A DNA stretch of 64,000 bases from the NCBI RefSeq assembly GCF_030704535.1, contig NC_081817.1, forward strand, positions 449,001 through 513,000, written 5' to 3'. Below, one piece after another: positions 46,245 through 59,679 of this stretch. The stretch is from Vitis vinifera. Taxonomy: Eukaryota > Streptophyta > Magnoliopsida > Vitales > Vitaceae. Position numbers and translations under genes: made by a program. The notes beneath the pieces are model-generated. The model saw only the letters and a list, made by a program, of their open reading frames with translations, made no database searches and was not told where the DNA came from. Numbering within the stretch: position 1 is the stretch's first letter; each line of letters opens with the position of its first letter.

Positions 46245-47818
46245 TTTTTTTTATATTTGAGTTTCCCTCCACTTCTGCCCCTCTTTCTCCCGCCAGATGC
46301 CGTTGCTGTAGAAGAAGAAATCCTCAGGTGATTTTCTTTTCCATTTTTTCTGAAAAATTTATTACAATTGACTTCCAATCTGTTTGTATTTTGAAATTTT
46401 TCGTTTTTTCTTTATTTTTTTCTTTGGTTGATTGAATATGCATTTAGTTTCAGAGTCCTCTAGGGTTTTCTCACTTCAGCTACTGAATTCTGGTGTTTCT
46501 TTGATAATAGCTGTAAAAGGAAGGTCATTCACATATTTTGAGGTAGGCTCTTCTGATTGACTGAAAGAAGTGGGGAAAAAATAGAAAATCTGAACTGGGG
46601 AATTGAGATAATTGTAGAATTTTCTTCAGATTTGTTTTCTTCATTGTTATTGTGTCTGCCTCTAATTTACAAGATGAATTAAAATGCTTTGGTTATTTTG
46701 TGATTTTTTTTTTTAATTTAACTTTAATGCAAGAGGAATTTATTTATTTTAGTCGGAACAAGTTAGGTTTAATTTATGAATAACCGGGTGATCTATTTTT
46801 CTTAAACCCCAGCATGACTCAATAGGCTTTTTTGGGCATCCACGTAATAGATTTGGGAATCCTTGATCTAGAATCTGGAGTCACCATCCCTCTTTCTTAG
46901 TCAATCATATTGCAGAAATTGAAATTTGGGATCATCTGCAGATTCTGTGATCTGATTTGAACTTTCAACAGCAAACAGAACTGATTTGAGCTTTCAAAGT
47001 GGAAGATGGGGTTCTCTGAATTGATTGCTATTGCAGCTATGCATGCTTTATTTTCTCTGGATCAATGGTTCTGTACTGCGCTAAATGTTGGACGATTGCA
47101 CCTCCAAGCCTTCTTTGTTATTTTCTTCTAAATTAGATAATTAGGCACACTTTAGATTCATGGGTTTCTGATGGATTTTCATGCTGGCCAAAATTGAAAT
47201 GAATTATAAAATTTTCTATTAAATTTGTGATTAAAAAATTACTATATTGAACATTTTGGAAGTGGCTAGAAATCATGACCCCCTGATTTACAAGTCAATT
47301 CTCATTATACAACAAACTTTGTGATGGCCTTTGTCGGTTTTCTGTGCAACGCTCTCTGTCTTGTATTAAGTTCAGTAAGGAGCACAAGGGACTGAGATCT
47401 CAGATTCATATGCCTGCAACCAAAAGTCCAAAAGTTCCCGTATCCAAACTATGAGACTGCTTAGGCCTTCATTTGAAATAAAAGATGATATGCCAACCAC
47501 TAGGTACAACTATAAAAACTCTATTTCAGGGTGGAGTGGGAAACTTGATAGCAGAGAAGATGAACCTCTACCTGACATAGCAGGATCCTCTAGGATTAAG
47601 TGTAGGCCTTGGAGTAGTTATTTTTTAGTGGCTGGTTACTGCTCATGAGATTGAATAATGTGATTTGACCTAATAATTAATCATAATATTTCCCTTGGTT
47701 TGCATTTGCAGTCTTCCGGATATTGGAAGTTTTGACAGCTAAGTTAGATGCCAGCCTGAAATACATTGACCAATTGCCTTACTAAGCTGGCTTCACAAAG
47801 TTGGAAAGGACTTTAAAA
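46245..47818 (+). promoter_or_regulatory. PSF3 5' leader with a probable 1.38-kb UTR intron
   Basis: A short exon-like stretch ends AAATCCTCAG|GTGATT at 46327, and an acceptor TTTGCAG ends at 47711. The last 107 bp before the ATG contain stops in all frames. A long leader intron of this kind fits the distance, but transcript data would be needed to fix the ends. No coding exon was recognised in 46328-47711. Confidence 0.45.
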
Positions 47819-50377
47819 ATGGCACATTATTACAACATTGATGAAATTATTGTAGAGGAAGAGGTAAGCACTTTTATTTTCTCATACTAGATGGTTTTAC
47901 TTGGAAAAAACCTTTCCCTGATTCTAATTTTTTACCATGTTTTGCATTTTATGACAGCTCGTCTCTGCTGTGTTCCAAAAAGCGGCAAATGGAGTTGGAA
48001 TCCTTGATCCTAGTGCTGAAACAAACAGTGTAAATTCCAAGGCTCTGCTTTGTTTTGGGTGAAAATGACAGAAAGAAAGAATAATGCTTTAAATGGGATG
48101 CTTTCTAAATGATTTTTAAGAAATAACTTTTCCTAGTTCTTTCCAAGAAGCAAACAAAAGAAAACTGAAGCTAAGGGGATAATTTATTGCTGGCTTCTGA
48201 TATTTTCCTGATTGTATTTTTCAGGTTGAACAAGGTTCAAAGGTAGAGCTGCCCTTCTGGCTTGCTCATGAGTTACTCCAGAGACAAGCAGTGACAATTC
48301 ATGTTCCTGCCTGTTTCAATCAAAAGTAAACCTCTAACAGCTGTCTGGATTTTAACCTTAGCAACAGTAAAAGGCAGACTTTACATTGATCATATAGCAT
48401 GTGCTCACTTTACAAATAGGTACATATATGACATGATTAGGAACATGTGGCCCATAAGTTATAGCTAAAAAACACCTTAGGCAACACTTGACCTTAGTCG
48501 TGCAGTTTATTTTCATCGATGGGACTCTCCCCTAAAAATCCATGAGGTGTTGTTGATCCATGGCATCATGCTCTAACATCCAACTGTTAAGGTTTGTTGT
48601 CTACATTATTTTATTTTTCCTTTCCATCTAAAAGAATGTGGCGGGCTGTTTCAAACAACTAGTTTCACTTTGCTGAGGAGTTCAGTTAACAAGATGGTCT
48701 GACCATGAACCCTTGCATATGTTTCTATCTAAAATATAAGCATGATGAATTGCCTGTTTCTGTACTAATAATGTGGCCTTGTCTTCCCCTTGTTGGACTT
48801 TAATACCAGAACCAGGAAGGAAATCCAAGCAGATGCTCCATGTGTGGATCTAAGGAGCCGATGTCCATATTTCTATGAACTGGGGTGCAAGGTAGCCCCA
48901 TTGTGAGTTTCTCTTCCCATTTATTTACTTCTTGTGTGCATAGTTAACCCAGTCGATGATATCTTGTACCTTAAAACTAGATAATGTTAAGTTTCTGCTC
49001 ATTATTGCTTAAGTTACTTGATGATCTTTTCATTCATTATTGCCTTTACATGGTGCTTCATCAAATTTAGAAGGATGGAACTCTAAGCTTGGGGAGTTCA
49101 ATCTCCAAGATGTAATGCAAGGCTCCAGAAGTGAGACTACACTATACCAATTATAGTTATGTTTTTTTTTCATTTGTTGGGTGTATTGAGGTTATGTCCA
49201 GAGCATTTTTCTGACCCTTTTTCTGCAGTTGGGATGGGGGTTGGGCTGAGAGCCAATATATTCTAGGGCCAAAAGCTCCCAACCAAGCTGGAGGGAAACA
49301 ATGGGGAATCAGTGGAGCATAACCTAGAACAAGCAATGAAACCCGCACAGGCACCTAGTTCCTAGTTTGTGATTATTGTCCATGATCTTCAAGTTCATTA
49401 GCTGGTCTCGGAGATCATTAGAGCAAGAGCAAAATTCTTGTATTGTTGCCTCAGTTTGCATAGCAAAATATCCTACTTGCCACATATGGCAAATTAAGCC
49501 CATGGTGCTGCTTTTTGATTTCAGAAGAGAACCTCCCCCAAGAAAACCATAAACTTTCTGTGCTGGAGCTCGAAGACATTCTTGTGAGATAGCAGAACTC
49601 CATCTTTCATCTGCCATGAACTTTCAGTTAAGGAACTGCCAGAGAAAGGATGGTTATGATCTGCAAACCTAGATCCCATCTTTCATCTGGACCATGCCTA
49701 TGAATGATCAGAGCAATCACGATTCTACCCACCTAAATATATGCCCTCTGTAAAATCATTGTTCTTTCAAAATTTGTGAAACAATGACAACTCAATCGGA
49801 GTTGGAAAACAATGCAGAAAATCCTCAAAAAAAAAATAAAATGAGGAACAAAAACAAATTGACCTTTTGTTGATCACCATTTCTCCTTACATAACTTGAT
49901 AACCATTGTGCATCTGACTTCAAGGTTTAATTGGGTTTTTGTCATTTAAAAACGCAGCTAGATGTTACTAAATGTTGAATTTACAATAATTACATTTCAT
50001 GAGTTACAACATTGATTCTCATTAAGCTGCTTTGATGGTGGATAGGGTTGGTGATAGAACCATTGGATCCTTGCTCCTTCAGGCCTTTTTGAGCAGGTAC
50101 AAGGAAGTTTTGAGCAAGGCACATACAGCTGCATCCACACCGGTTCCCAAAGTCTTGACACTTCTAACAAAAGAAGAAACCAATTGTAAGATTGATTTGA
50201 CAAATTTCCAATATATTATTTTCTACTATCACCTCTCATATTTATTTTAACATTGTACATTTTGAAGTGTATGAGACAGCCCAATCCTCTATGGCAGCAT
50301 TTAAGAAATGGCGGATGGGTGGACCCAGATTCCAGAGAGCTTCTGTTCTTGGGAGGAAGAGGAAACCAACTGATTAG
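47819..50377 (+). CDS. PSF3: GINS complex subunit PSF3 (DNA replication)
   Basis: Exons 47819-47863, 47958-48029, 48225-48325, 48810-48902, 50046-50185 and 50268-50377 sum to 561 nt (186 aa plus stop). All introns are GT-AG. The protein begins MAHYYNIDEIIVEEE and continues VFQKAANGVGILDPS, VELPFWLAHELLQRQAVTI, CPYFYELGCKVAPLVGDR, SRYKEVLSKAHTAA and FKKWRMGGPRFQRASVLGRK. This is the PSF3 signature over the whole usual length (about 190 aa). PSF3 with SLD5, PSF1 and PSF2 forms GINS, part of the CMG replicative helicase in the nucleus. The fourth intron is long (1.14 kb, 48903-50045) but holds no recognised gene. Confidence 0.93.
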
Positions 50378-52080
50378 CCGCCCCCATTCATATGACTGTC
50401 ACGAAGAAACTACTACTTGGATATTGTCTGTAAGTGAAACATATTAATGAGCCATTTCGATTACATAAATCTGTGAGAATTAAGAGAATCAATGCAAAGT
50501 TCTGACTAGTACTTGAACTATTAGGAAGGAGGCTTCAAGCATCTTGAATAAAAAAACAATGGTGGTTGAAGTTGATTGGTGTTTGCACATGGAAATTGTT
50601 ACCTAACTTTCTCATTGTTCTCGTTTTGGTACGAGTTTGAGACAAAAGCATCCTTGCAAAAAAAAAGTCTCATTACTTTTGAAAATATTCATTAATTAGT
50701 CTTCCAATCACATCGGCACCGTCTCAAGTAATGGTTTTAACACAAAAGGAAATTAAAAAAATTAATATATGATTAAAAGGATAATATATATGGATGTAAT
50801 TTTTGTTTCGAAGACTGCTACTGAGACCAACTGAGCGACAATTTCATCAGTTTATTTGGAATTGAAGGCAACTTCCCACTCACTTTTATATATATATGTT
50901 GATTGATTGCAAGTCCCTTGAGGGTAAATTTAAGCATAATGATAAAATCAGTCCTCTTGAGGGTAAGTTACAAATCCCTATCCCGGGGTTGGACTAAATT
51001 ATTACATATTTCTCCTCTATTATTTTATATTAAATAAAAAATTTATCCTTTGCCTTTTATCAATTAAAAAAAACCTCAAATAATTCAAAAACATAATTTT
51101 TTTTAAAAGAAAATTTAGTGTGTTTAACTTTATTTCTATTCAAGTGCTTTTAGACAAGTTTTCAATCATTTTTAAAATTTTTGTTAAAACATTTTTTTTT
51201 TTTTTTCTTAAAAACACTTTTTGAATTAAAAATGTTTTTTAAAAACACTATCAAAACGAATTCTTGTTCTTTTTTTGAACTTTCACCTTAACTTCGTTGG
51301 TTACTTTAAAATTTTGATAAGTTTAATAACTAAATTCAAAGTAAACAAAGACTTAAATTAGAGTTTTATATATATCAACAATAGGAAAGTTTTTGGCCCA
51401 TTTTAGCTCTGAAGATGAAGCTAAATTCATAATTGTTAGAGGTAGAAGTTATAATTGTAAGAAATGTTTCACGAAATCATTTTTTGAATAGTTTTAAATA
51501 AAACTTTGATAGTTCAATTTTTTTTGGAGCAATAGGTTTTATTTGAAAAGTGTTTTAGAATAAAAATTGATGTTTTATAGAATAAAAATTTGTTTTGTGA
51601 TGAGAATACCTTCAAATATTTTTAAAAATAAATTTTATCTATTTTGTTTTAAATCATTGTCTATATTTATATAATCAATTTTTATACCTCACAATTTTGG
51701 TTTTACTTATTTATTTTTTTTGGTAAAAAATTACCATCTCCCAATTTTTATAATTTTTTTTTATAAAATTATCTCTTCAAAAAAATGATTTCTCACTTTT
51801 TAAAAAGACGATTTTTTTATAATAAAAAAATATTTTTTTCCTTTCTTATCTGACAAAAAATTACAATAGATTTAAAATTATTTTTTCCATTATGACAGTT
51901 TAAAAATTTGCCAAAAATCCGATTTTTGTCTTTCAAATCCAACTATCCATATTTGATGTCCCACGACGTGCATCACAGAACGAACTGATATATTGACGTG
52001 GCAGCCTAGTGTACGGTTGGCGGTACTAAATTTATATATATATAATATTAAATAAACAGAAAGATATTTGGAGACGGATC
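50378..52080. other. Intergenic, AT-rich
   Basis: PSF3 3' UTR followed by AT-rich DNA with T- and A-runs (for example 51191-51208). No gene or named repeat was recognised. The ELF4-like promoter lies at its right end; a TATA-like run TTTATATATATATAATA is at 52030-52046. Confidence 0.5.
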
Positions 52081-52337
52081 CAGCAGAGCAGCTTGATTAG
52101 TAGTTGCCCACTCCACTTTTGCTCTTTTTCATTTCTTAAAAGTTAAAATATCCCTTCTCCAATGAAACTCCTCCAGAAGATATTTTCTTGATTAACTTCG
52201 TCCCACTACCACCACACCTCCACTTCAGCGCGTGCCCTTCAAGCCTCCCTCTCTGTCTCTTTTATCAAGTCAGACAAGTACGGAGAGATACATGCCTGAG
52301 AAAGCGGGATTCCTCACCATCGCCGGCCGAATCTAAC

Positions 52338-52775
52338 ATGGACGACGACGCCTCCAATGGATTCCGCCGCCACCGCCGCCGTCGCAGTCGACAAAGCTCC
52401 GCGACCGTTGATCACCGTCGAGCAGGTTTCGGCCCCGCGGACGAAGGAGATGACTCCGGCGGGGAGGCGGAGGAGGGCAGCGCTGAGGTTTGGGAGACCT
52501 TCAACGACAGCTTTCGGCAGGTGCAGTCCGTGTTGGATCGGAACCGCGTTTTGATTCAGCAGGTTAACGAGAACCACCAGTCCAAGATTCCTGATAATCT
52601 CGTCAAGAATGTTGCCCTAATTCAGGAGATTAATGGAAATATTTCCAAGGTTGTTTCGCTCTACTCCGATCTCTCCACCAACTTCTCCGGCGTATTTCAT
52701 CAGCCACACGAGAACGAAAACGGAGCGGTTGTCGCTAAGAAAGGTAGTGTCAAGGGGAAGAACACGGAAGCTTGA
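52338..52775 (+). CDS. ELF4-like protein (EARLY FLOWERING 4 family, DUF1313)
   Basis: Single exon, 145 aa. The ATG at 52338 (MDDDASNGF) is chosen over an upstream in-frame start because conservation begins within it and the upstream part is unlike the family. Residues 10-18 are Arg-rich, 35-48 acidic, and the ELF4 domain spans about 49-120 (VWETFNDSFRQVQSVLDRNR, LIQQVNENHQSKIPDN, NVALIQEINGNISKVVSLYS). The domain is expected to form a helical hairpin. ELF4 with ELF3 and LUX makes the nuclear Evening Complex of the plant clock, repressing PIF4 and clock genes at night. Intronless structure and length fit the family (ELF4 itself is 111 aa). Whether it is the ELF4 orthologue or an EFL paralogue cannot be fixed here. 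Confidence 0.9.
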   Translation: MDDDASNGFRRHRRRRSRQSSATVDHRRAGFGPADEGDDSGGEAEEGSAEVWETFNDSFRQVQSVLDRNRVLIQQVNENHQSKIPDNLVKNVALIQEINGNISKVVSLYSDLSTNFSGVFHQPHENENGAVVAKKGSVKGKNTEA

Positions 52776-55740
52776 GTCGATAAAAAATTTCTAAGGTTGA
52801 ATTCATCTTATTTGTAAATCAGTTTCTGTTGTTGTAGTGTGTTTAGGTTTCAAATTACTGAATATCAAAACACTGCTTCTGTTTATGTGGGTGTTGGAGT
52901 CTCACTGTTGGTGTTCGTCTCGGTGGAAAACTGTTATGCTCATGCTGTGTTTGTTGTCCGTTGTTGTTGTGTTATAAGGAGGATGACTGCGGGACGGCGG
53001 GACCGACCCCATTATCTTCCTCATCGACTAATAGACAATTGAGGTATTTATGTTCTGTTTGTTTCTTTGTTATGTGTTTGCTCTTTGATATGGGTAATTG
53101 ATTTAGTGTACCAAGATAGGGCTTTGTCTCTGACCTGAAAGAATGAATGAACGCAACTGAATCAGGACAGAATTGTTACTTCAGATGCTCTGTTTGTAAA
53201 TAGTTTAGGTGCTCAGTTTTTTAGGGTGAACAGCATCATAGATTCATAGATTGATTAGATTCACCTTATAAAGTGCACTTGACAATTAAGTTCCTGCTCT
53301 GAAAGTCTCCTTGGAAAGTTATCTATTGAAGGAGGAGCAGAGTGGATACAATCACAAGTACCTCGGACCATAATTGTGAGGTATAAAAAAGGTTAAGGTT
53401 GCTCATCAAAAGGGGTAATATGAGGGAGTTAGGCCAAATTCTTGTAGTTTCCATTTGGAGATAGACCTTGGTTTGTGCCTTCAATGTTTTTTTCAAGACA
53501 TGGGTGTTTGTTACGTTTGCGTCATATATCGTTTCAGTGAGCAATGAAATGTCGTGCTTATGCTGTTTGTTATCCTTTTGGTTATAAGGAAGAGTACAGC
53601 TGGAATGCTTGTTTTCTTGTTCGAAATTGCAGACCAGATGAGGTGTCTGGGTTCTGTTTGATTATTTGTGTTGCTTGTGATCTGTATCGTGTGATTGGGT
53701 TCACAGAAAATGAATTTCTTCATTTTGGACCTGAGCTTGCAGTTTCTAATAGAGTGTAAAAAAAAAGGATGTGTACAAGGAAGCATGAATTAAACACTGG
53801 TGCAAATGCCCTGTTAGCTATGGAAAAGGTTGTTCTTCCTCCAGATGGGTTAATGTTGACATTTGTTTAAAGCTCTTGTTGTGGATGAAAATAGACTTGT
53901 GTAGCTGAGCGCAAGTACATGGAATGGAAAAAAAGGGCTTTTTTGAGTAGTTCAATGAACACAACCAAGAAGTACCTTACTTGGGCATATGAAGCTCACT
54001 AAGCCATTTTTTGTTTGTTTCTTTGAATCAAAAAAGTTTTCTCTGTTCATGTTCTGCACAAGTGAAGCTAACCTAGTCATTTTGTTTCTCTTTGTATCAA
54101 AACAGTATTCTCTGTTCATGCTCTTGGAGGGCTAATATTTTCCCTCTGGAAATGGCCGGATGGAAGGAGATATATTCTCTTTAATCTCCTATTTTTCCCT
54201 CTTCTCTTGCATAATAACCCAGTCTTAAAAGAACTAAATTTTTTTTGGTGGTTATTAAAAGCTCCAAAATTCGCACAAACCAACTCGGATGAGAAGCTTC
54301 TTGTTCTTAACTGGATGTTTGGTTCTTGGAAAATTTGAGAGAAAAAATAAGAAAGAAAAATGGAAGAAAAGAAAAAGTATTAGAAAGAAAGAAAGATAGA
54401 AAATTTAAAGTCAACAAATTATTTTTATATATTTCTTCAAACTTATTTAATTTATTTTCTCTTTTTTACATAAAAATAAATTAATTTAAAAAAATATATA
54501 TTTGTAATTTACTTATATTTGTTTTTATTTTGTATTTTCCGTGATAAGACAAACATGATACAATCAATTTTCTTTTCTTAGTAATGTTTTTTATGTCCTT
54601 ATACTTTCCCAGAACCAAACATGACAGGAGTTTTGTTGCCTTGCACGGCATCTATACAAGTAATAAGTTCCTTTGGGGCATGTTCCTTGTAGGAACTGGC
54701 TAGAGGAAAATATTTCACTTTACCCATTATCTTCATGAGCCCATCTTGAATTCGGATTGCCTCAGCCTTGTTGTGGGTGGATTATTGTGTTGCGACTCAG
54801 AATGGACCGATTTTGTTTCTTGATTGTTGAACTTTGATGAATTTGTTAAGAGGACAATCTGAAACACTGGAAAGAAGTAAGAAATGATGTGGTAGGGAAA
54901 TGTAGAGCATTCCAAGTAGGAGATAACGGTGTAGGAAATAAGACTGATCCAAATAATAAGTGATTTAGTGTGAGTCTAAGGTTCTATAGTTAGACATGGT
55001 GAAGAAATCGTCTTATGCCGTAGGCTAAGGCATGAATGATTGAGTGCAAGAGTGATTCAAGATTCATACTGTGGGATGCCATAGACTCGGGGAATGGGGC
55101 GATGAGTTAATTCGTTAGTTTTATTGATGTTGGTTGCATATTGTAATGCTTGACAAATTCTCTCAAAAAATTCATTGGGGAGACGGTAAAACAGTGGGGA
55201 AAATTCTATTACTTCTTTTACTCTCTCTTCTTTGTTTTCCCCCCACCTTGTCAATTCAATTGACCGAGGCCTTGCTCAAGGAAATTCGAATTTGATTATT
55301 TGCTGTTGAAGTTGGGGATGCCTTCACAATTTGCTACAAGTTGACATGCATTCTGGAGAACACCAATCGCTCTTTCTTCCCATACATGTTTAGATTCAAG
55401 GTCAGATCAGATTGGCATGGTGAGGACGTCATCGTGTATTTAGCTATTTTTCACTGGAGCTGCTAGAGGATAACCTGGAATGGAGCATTTGATGCCCAGT
55501 TATCATGGTCAAATGGAACCTTTGTAACTTATTTTCAACTGGAATTCAATAGTCTATAAGGCAATATATGTAAAAGTTACATGCTTACAAAGACCTATAT
55601 TCTGAAGTTTTTTCATGTAAGGCCTTTTCCCAACTTCTGCTGAACACCATAAGAAAGTGAACCGAAGTTATCGGACTCGTCTCTGAGTTCATAATACATA
55701 ATGATCACGTGGTACATGGTAACAATTTTATTATACAACA
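52776..55740. other. ELF4-like 3' UTR and intergenic region
   Basis: No further gene is recognised. There is a short duplicated motif (GTTATGCTCATGCTGTGTTTG near 52933 and GTCGTGCTTATGCTGTTTG near 53551, both followed by GGTTATAAGGA-like text). A second one lies at 54010-54060 and 54075-54125 (TTTGTTTCTTTG...TTCTCTGTTCATG). Small ORFs lack any family resemblance. Confidence 0.45.
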
Positions 55741-55757
55741 AAAGATGAAAACAGTAA

Positions 55758-58700
55758 TTATAGAGGCAGTTCACCACTGTCTGAAATGACAACTTTTTGA
55801 GTGGGCGCCCCATTCCTACTTCCCAGCTCTTCAATTTTGTAGACCACCTCCATCCCGGAAAGCACCTTGCCAAACACAACATGTTTGCCATCCAACCTTC
55901 AAAAAAACAAATAAAGAAGCACGGTTACATGAGTTCAGAAACTTACACAAGCCTGTAAAAATATATTCTCAAACAGAGTATTTAATCATGCAAATCCATG
56001 TCCTGGTCCTGGAGGCAATCACACCAAGAAATTGTGTGAATCCAGCAAATCTATAATTCTGGATACCATATCACTTCAGTTTGTTAAGACCTGGGACATC
56101 ACATACAAATGACACTCCCAACTCTTCTGAGAATATAAAACATTATCTAGAATGCCATTTGTCTACTGAAAAAATCCTACTAGTAAGGAGGAAATAGTTG
56201 ACTACCAATGAGTTGCTACTGTTGTAATGAAGAATTGCGATCCATTGGAGTCGGGCCCAGCATTTGCCATTGACACAAGTCCTGTTATCAAAATGAAGAA
56301 GTGAACAAAGGATTTCTATTGAATACTCTTTAAAGTGCACATCATAACCAGTTAATTGCAACTTGTTTGAGTGGATCTTGCAAAGAAGAAACCTAGTCAA
56401 CAGACTTTATATTTACCTGGACTAGTGTGATTCAGTTTAAAGTTCTCATCAGCAAACCTCTCACCATAGATTGACTCTCCACCTCGTCCATCACCCAGGG
56501 TAAAATCACCTCCCTGGATCATAAAGCTGGGAATAATCCTATGGAATGCGCTCCCTTTGTAATGAAGAGGTTTCCCACTCTTTCCCCTCCCCTTCTCCCC
56601 TGCAATGCATCATTAACAGGATCAGCCTAAAAATTATAAACCTAATTTAGAAGACATAGCATACCATCAAGATTATGACTTCAACCCTTTTCACATAAAC
56701 AGAAAACTTAAGCCCAGTCCATTTCACACAGGTGCGTCTCCCAATGGAGCTGAAGTCTAATTGGAAAACTCCATCAACCTCCCCCTCCTCATTTTGGTAC
56801 CACCCATACCCCAAATTTAGTCACTAAATGTACCATCAAGCCTTTTGGACTGTATTCTTTAAGAAATATAGAAAATAAATTGTATTTGTAGGTAAACCAA
56901 TGAGTTCAAACTTATTTATTAGTAACAAGTGTATAATCAGATGGCCACCATAGCACCCAAAGGCCAAAAAACTGCAACATAATTACCAAAATTGGCGCAT
57001 ACTATATAAGCACAGGGGTATGGTCTTGACAAAAGGTAGCCAAGACATCATCTATGCAATGCTTTGTTACATTGATGATTAAACTTCTAGAAGTCACATT
57101 TAACATAGATCACTGAAAGAGTATTCTCCAAACTGCAATTAAAGTTGCGTCTTTTCTCCATGATGCAGTAAAGTAACAACATCCACCAATCATTAACATT
57201 CTTTCCTTTTTCGTTATACACAGTTTGGAGGATATATTTGACTGCTAACTGAGATCTTTCAGCAATAATCCGAAAAAATGGGGGATGTACTTCAGCAAAA
57301 TGAAAGTAAGTAGTTTATATATATAATTAATGAAGGCATGATAAACAAAAGAAGGGGGCAAGAGTTACATGGCTACCCGTGCAAAGCGCCCGGAAGTTTT
57401 CTGAAAGACAAACATATAACAAATAATCAGATTATTTTCATGTACCAAATCAGAATGAAAAATTAGCAGTGTTATCCTCAGCATTTGGGTGCCATACCTA
57501 TGGTTTTAGGAACTGTTTTCCCAAAGAGACCCATGGTAATGCGGCCTGAAAGCAAATAAATCACGAATATAAAACATCCTTACATAAACTAAGATTACTG
57601 GGAATCTAAATTTAAATATAAGCAAGATATTCACTATATTTCTAGTCAGTGAAAAAACCCTTAAACAAGTAACATAAGAATAAACATTTCAAGTAGAAGC
57701 AAATCCGTGCCGCCAATTGGTGAGGGCATGGTTCAACATCTCGTGAAAGTAAAACCATTTATATGTGTTCTATGAAGAATTTCAAATGAATCCATCCTGG
57801 TTTACTCTAAGCAGAAAAATCATCGACATTTGTTCTCCGAAGAGTTTCAAATGAGTCTATCCTGATTTACCACAAGCTGAAAAAAATCATCAGCAGCTTG
57901 CCCTACTAAGCATTTCAAATGAATATATCCTGATTTACTATAAGCTGAAACATCAGCAGCTCCTCTGTTGAATCCGAAACTTTTGCCTCTAGTGGAAGAA
58001 TTTTAAGCGGATTTCAGCTCGGATATATTCAAATTCAATCCCCAATGTGTCAGCACCCACTCTCTAATTCCAATTCCACCATTACATCCCAAAAATTTCT
58101 CAAAACAGATGAGCCCAATTTTCCAAACATATCATACCAATGGGTTTTCCGCTCACTTCGACATCAAAATAGACTTTGTGTGTCACTCCATCTAAATCCT
58201 CCTTTGACTTGCTTTCCTGGAAAAAAAAAGGGGGGCATAACTAAATGAATCAACCCAGGCACTTGCATTTTTGGATTTACAGGTAAAACAAAACCCAAAG
58301 ATCCATCTGCTTCAACTCAAAATAAATTCTGGAAAAAAAAAAAAAAATCTACCTTTTCAAGCGTGGTATTGATAGTCTTCTGCTCAATTGAGACTGTGGC
58401 ACTCAATTGACTCTGCAATTGTAACAAAAAAATCAATATAAGAATAAAAGATTCTAATAATTTCATTCTTCTCACTTGTATAGACTCAAGAGTAAACCCT
58501 ATTTCCCGATGAAAAATACCTAATTACGAGTTCAATAAATCCATCAATAACCAAATTTCAAAATCTAAATTGTACTCCAAACCCTAGATCCTACAAACCC
58601 CGTAACCCATGTTTGAATCGAAACAAACCAACCCAATTCACGAGCTCCATTCTGAAAGAATGAAGAAAATCGAAGGGAAAATGCCCTCAGAAATAGCTCG

Positions 58701-58854
58701 ATTTCTTAAGAAGTTTTCTCATTCTTTCCCGAGAACCAAACAAAGTGGGGGAAAACTACAAACCAAGAATGAATACCTGAATGATTGCTAGGGTTCCAAT
58801 CAGAACCATAATCCATATAACAGCCACTGCAATCAACCGTCTTGTCGCCGCCAT
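55758..58854 (-). CDS. Cyclophilin-type peptidyl-prolyl cis-trans isomerase, secretory-pathway type (CYP20-1/CYP21-like)
   Basis: Eight exons: 58854-58777, 58412-58353, 58216-58138, 57545-57498, 57400-57377, 56599-56417, 56281-56206 and 55896-55758. They sum to 687 nt, 228 aa, and all junctions are GT-AG and in frame. Residues 6-25 form a hydrophobic signal peptide or signal anchor ([19 protein letters not shown]). The cyclophilin domain spans about 58-226. Catalytic and pocket residues are present: H116-R117, F122, Q125, W183 and H188 ([38 protein letters not shown]). It catalyses proline isomerisation during folding, here probably in the ER or secretory system. There is no KDEL-type tail. 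Possible N-glycosylation sites are N41 and N153. It is divergent to the PLC gene. Confidence 0.94.
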
Positions 58855-59679
58855 CGACTCCAGACTCTCTCTCAATCTCTACTTTTTCAGCCCTAAGTGG
58901 AAAAACTGAAACTCCAATCAGATCCAAAAAAAATTATTTAATATTGTCTTTTTTTGGGGGGGGATATTAATTTATTTTAAAATTGTTAAAAATGAAGAGA
59001 AGAAAAAGAAATGGAGGAAAATCACAGGTGGCAGTTTGTAAAAACTTTTCTTCGAAACAAAAACAATTTTAGTTATATTTGTCTATTTGAATTGCAGGTC
59101 AATTAATGTAAAGTAATTTTGAAATCTCTTAAAAGTCAATTGTTGTCATTTTCATCGGCATTTAGTACTAGATTTGAAACCATCAATACCTAATCTCGGA
59201 ACATAATCAAGTATAGAATTGACTTTTATTATCTTATTTTTCTGGTAGATTTATAATTATATCATTTTATTACTTCTCATAATTATGTTTGGATAGGGTT
59301 GCCTTTTCTTCTGGGAAATGTTTTCCTTGGATCTATTATTAGATTATTTATTGTATTGGAATTGGATTTTTCCAAATCTTCTCATTTCTTAGTAAAAAGG
59401 AAAAGTTTCTCACCATTTTGGTATTCATAGTAAGTTTATTTGAAATATATTTTGTTTACTTAGAAATTTAAAAGAGCGGGAAACCTCGACGGCCGTGACT
59501 CAACGACCCGATCCACACAGAAATGAGAAAACAACAATGTCAATAAAATAATAATAATAATAAACGCGTCAACGATCGACCTATAAAGACTCCGAAATCC
59601 AAGCAACGTCCGAGGAATTCCCAGAAACACTGAATTTTCACATTTCCCAAACACAGTTTCCGTTGACAATTTTGATGAG
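58855..59679. promoter_or_regulatory. Shared intergenic region of divergent cyclophilin and PLC genes
   Basis: 825 bp. A TATA-like CTATAAAG at 59581-59588 precedes the PLC start by about 95 bp, a plausible core promoter position. An (AAT)n run lies at 59547-59563. No ORF of interest. Confidence 0.5.

Noticed and set aside
49324-49617. 97-codon minus-strand ORF within PSF3 intron 4
   Set aside because: No recognisable family and no splice or promoter context; kept as intron sequence.
53511-55254. Several 60-90 codon ORFs downstream of the ELF4-like gene
   Set aside because: No family resemblance, no splice-consistent continuation; judged intergenic.
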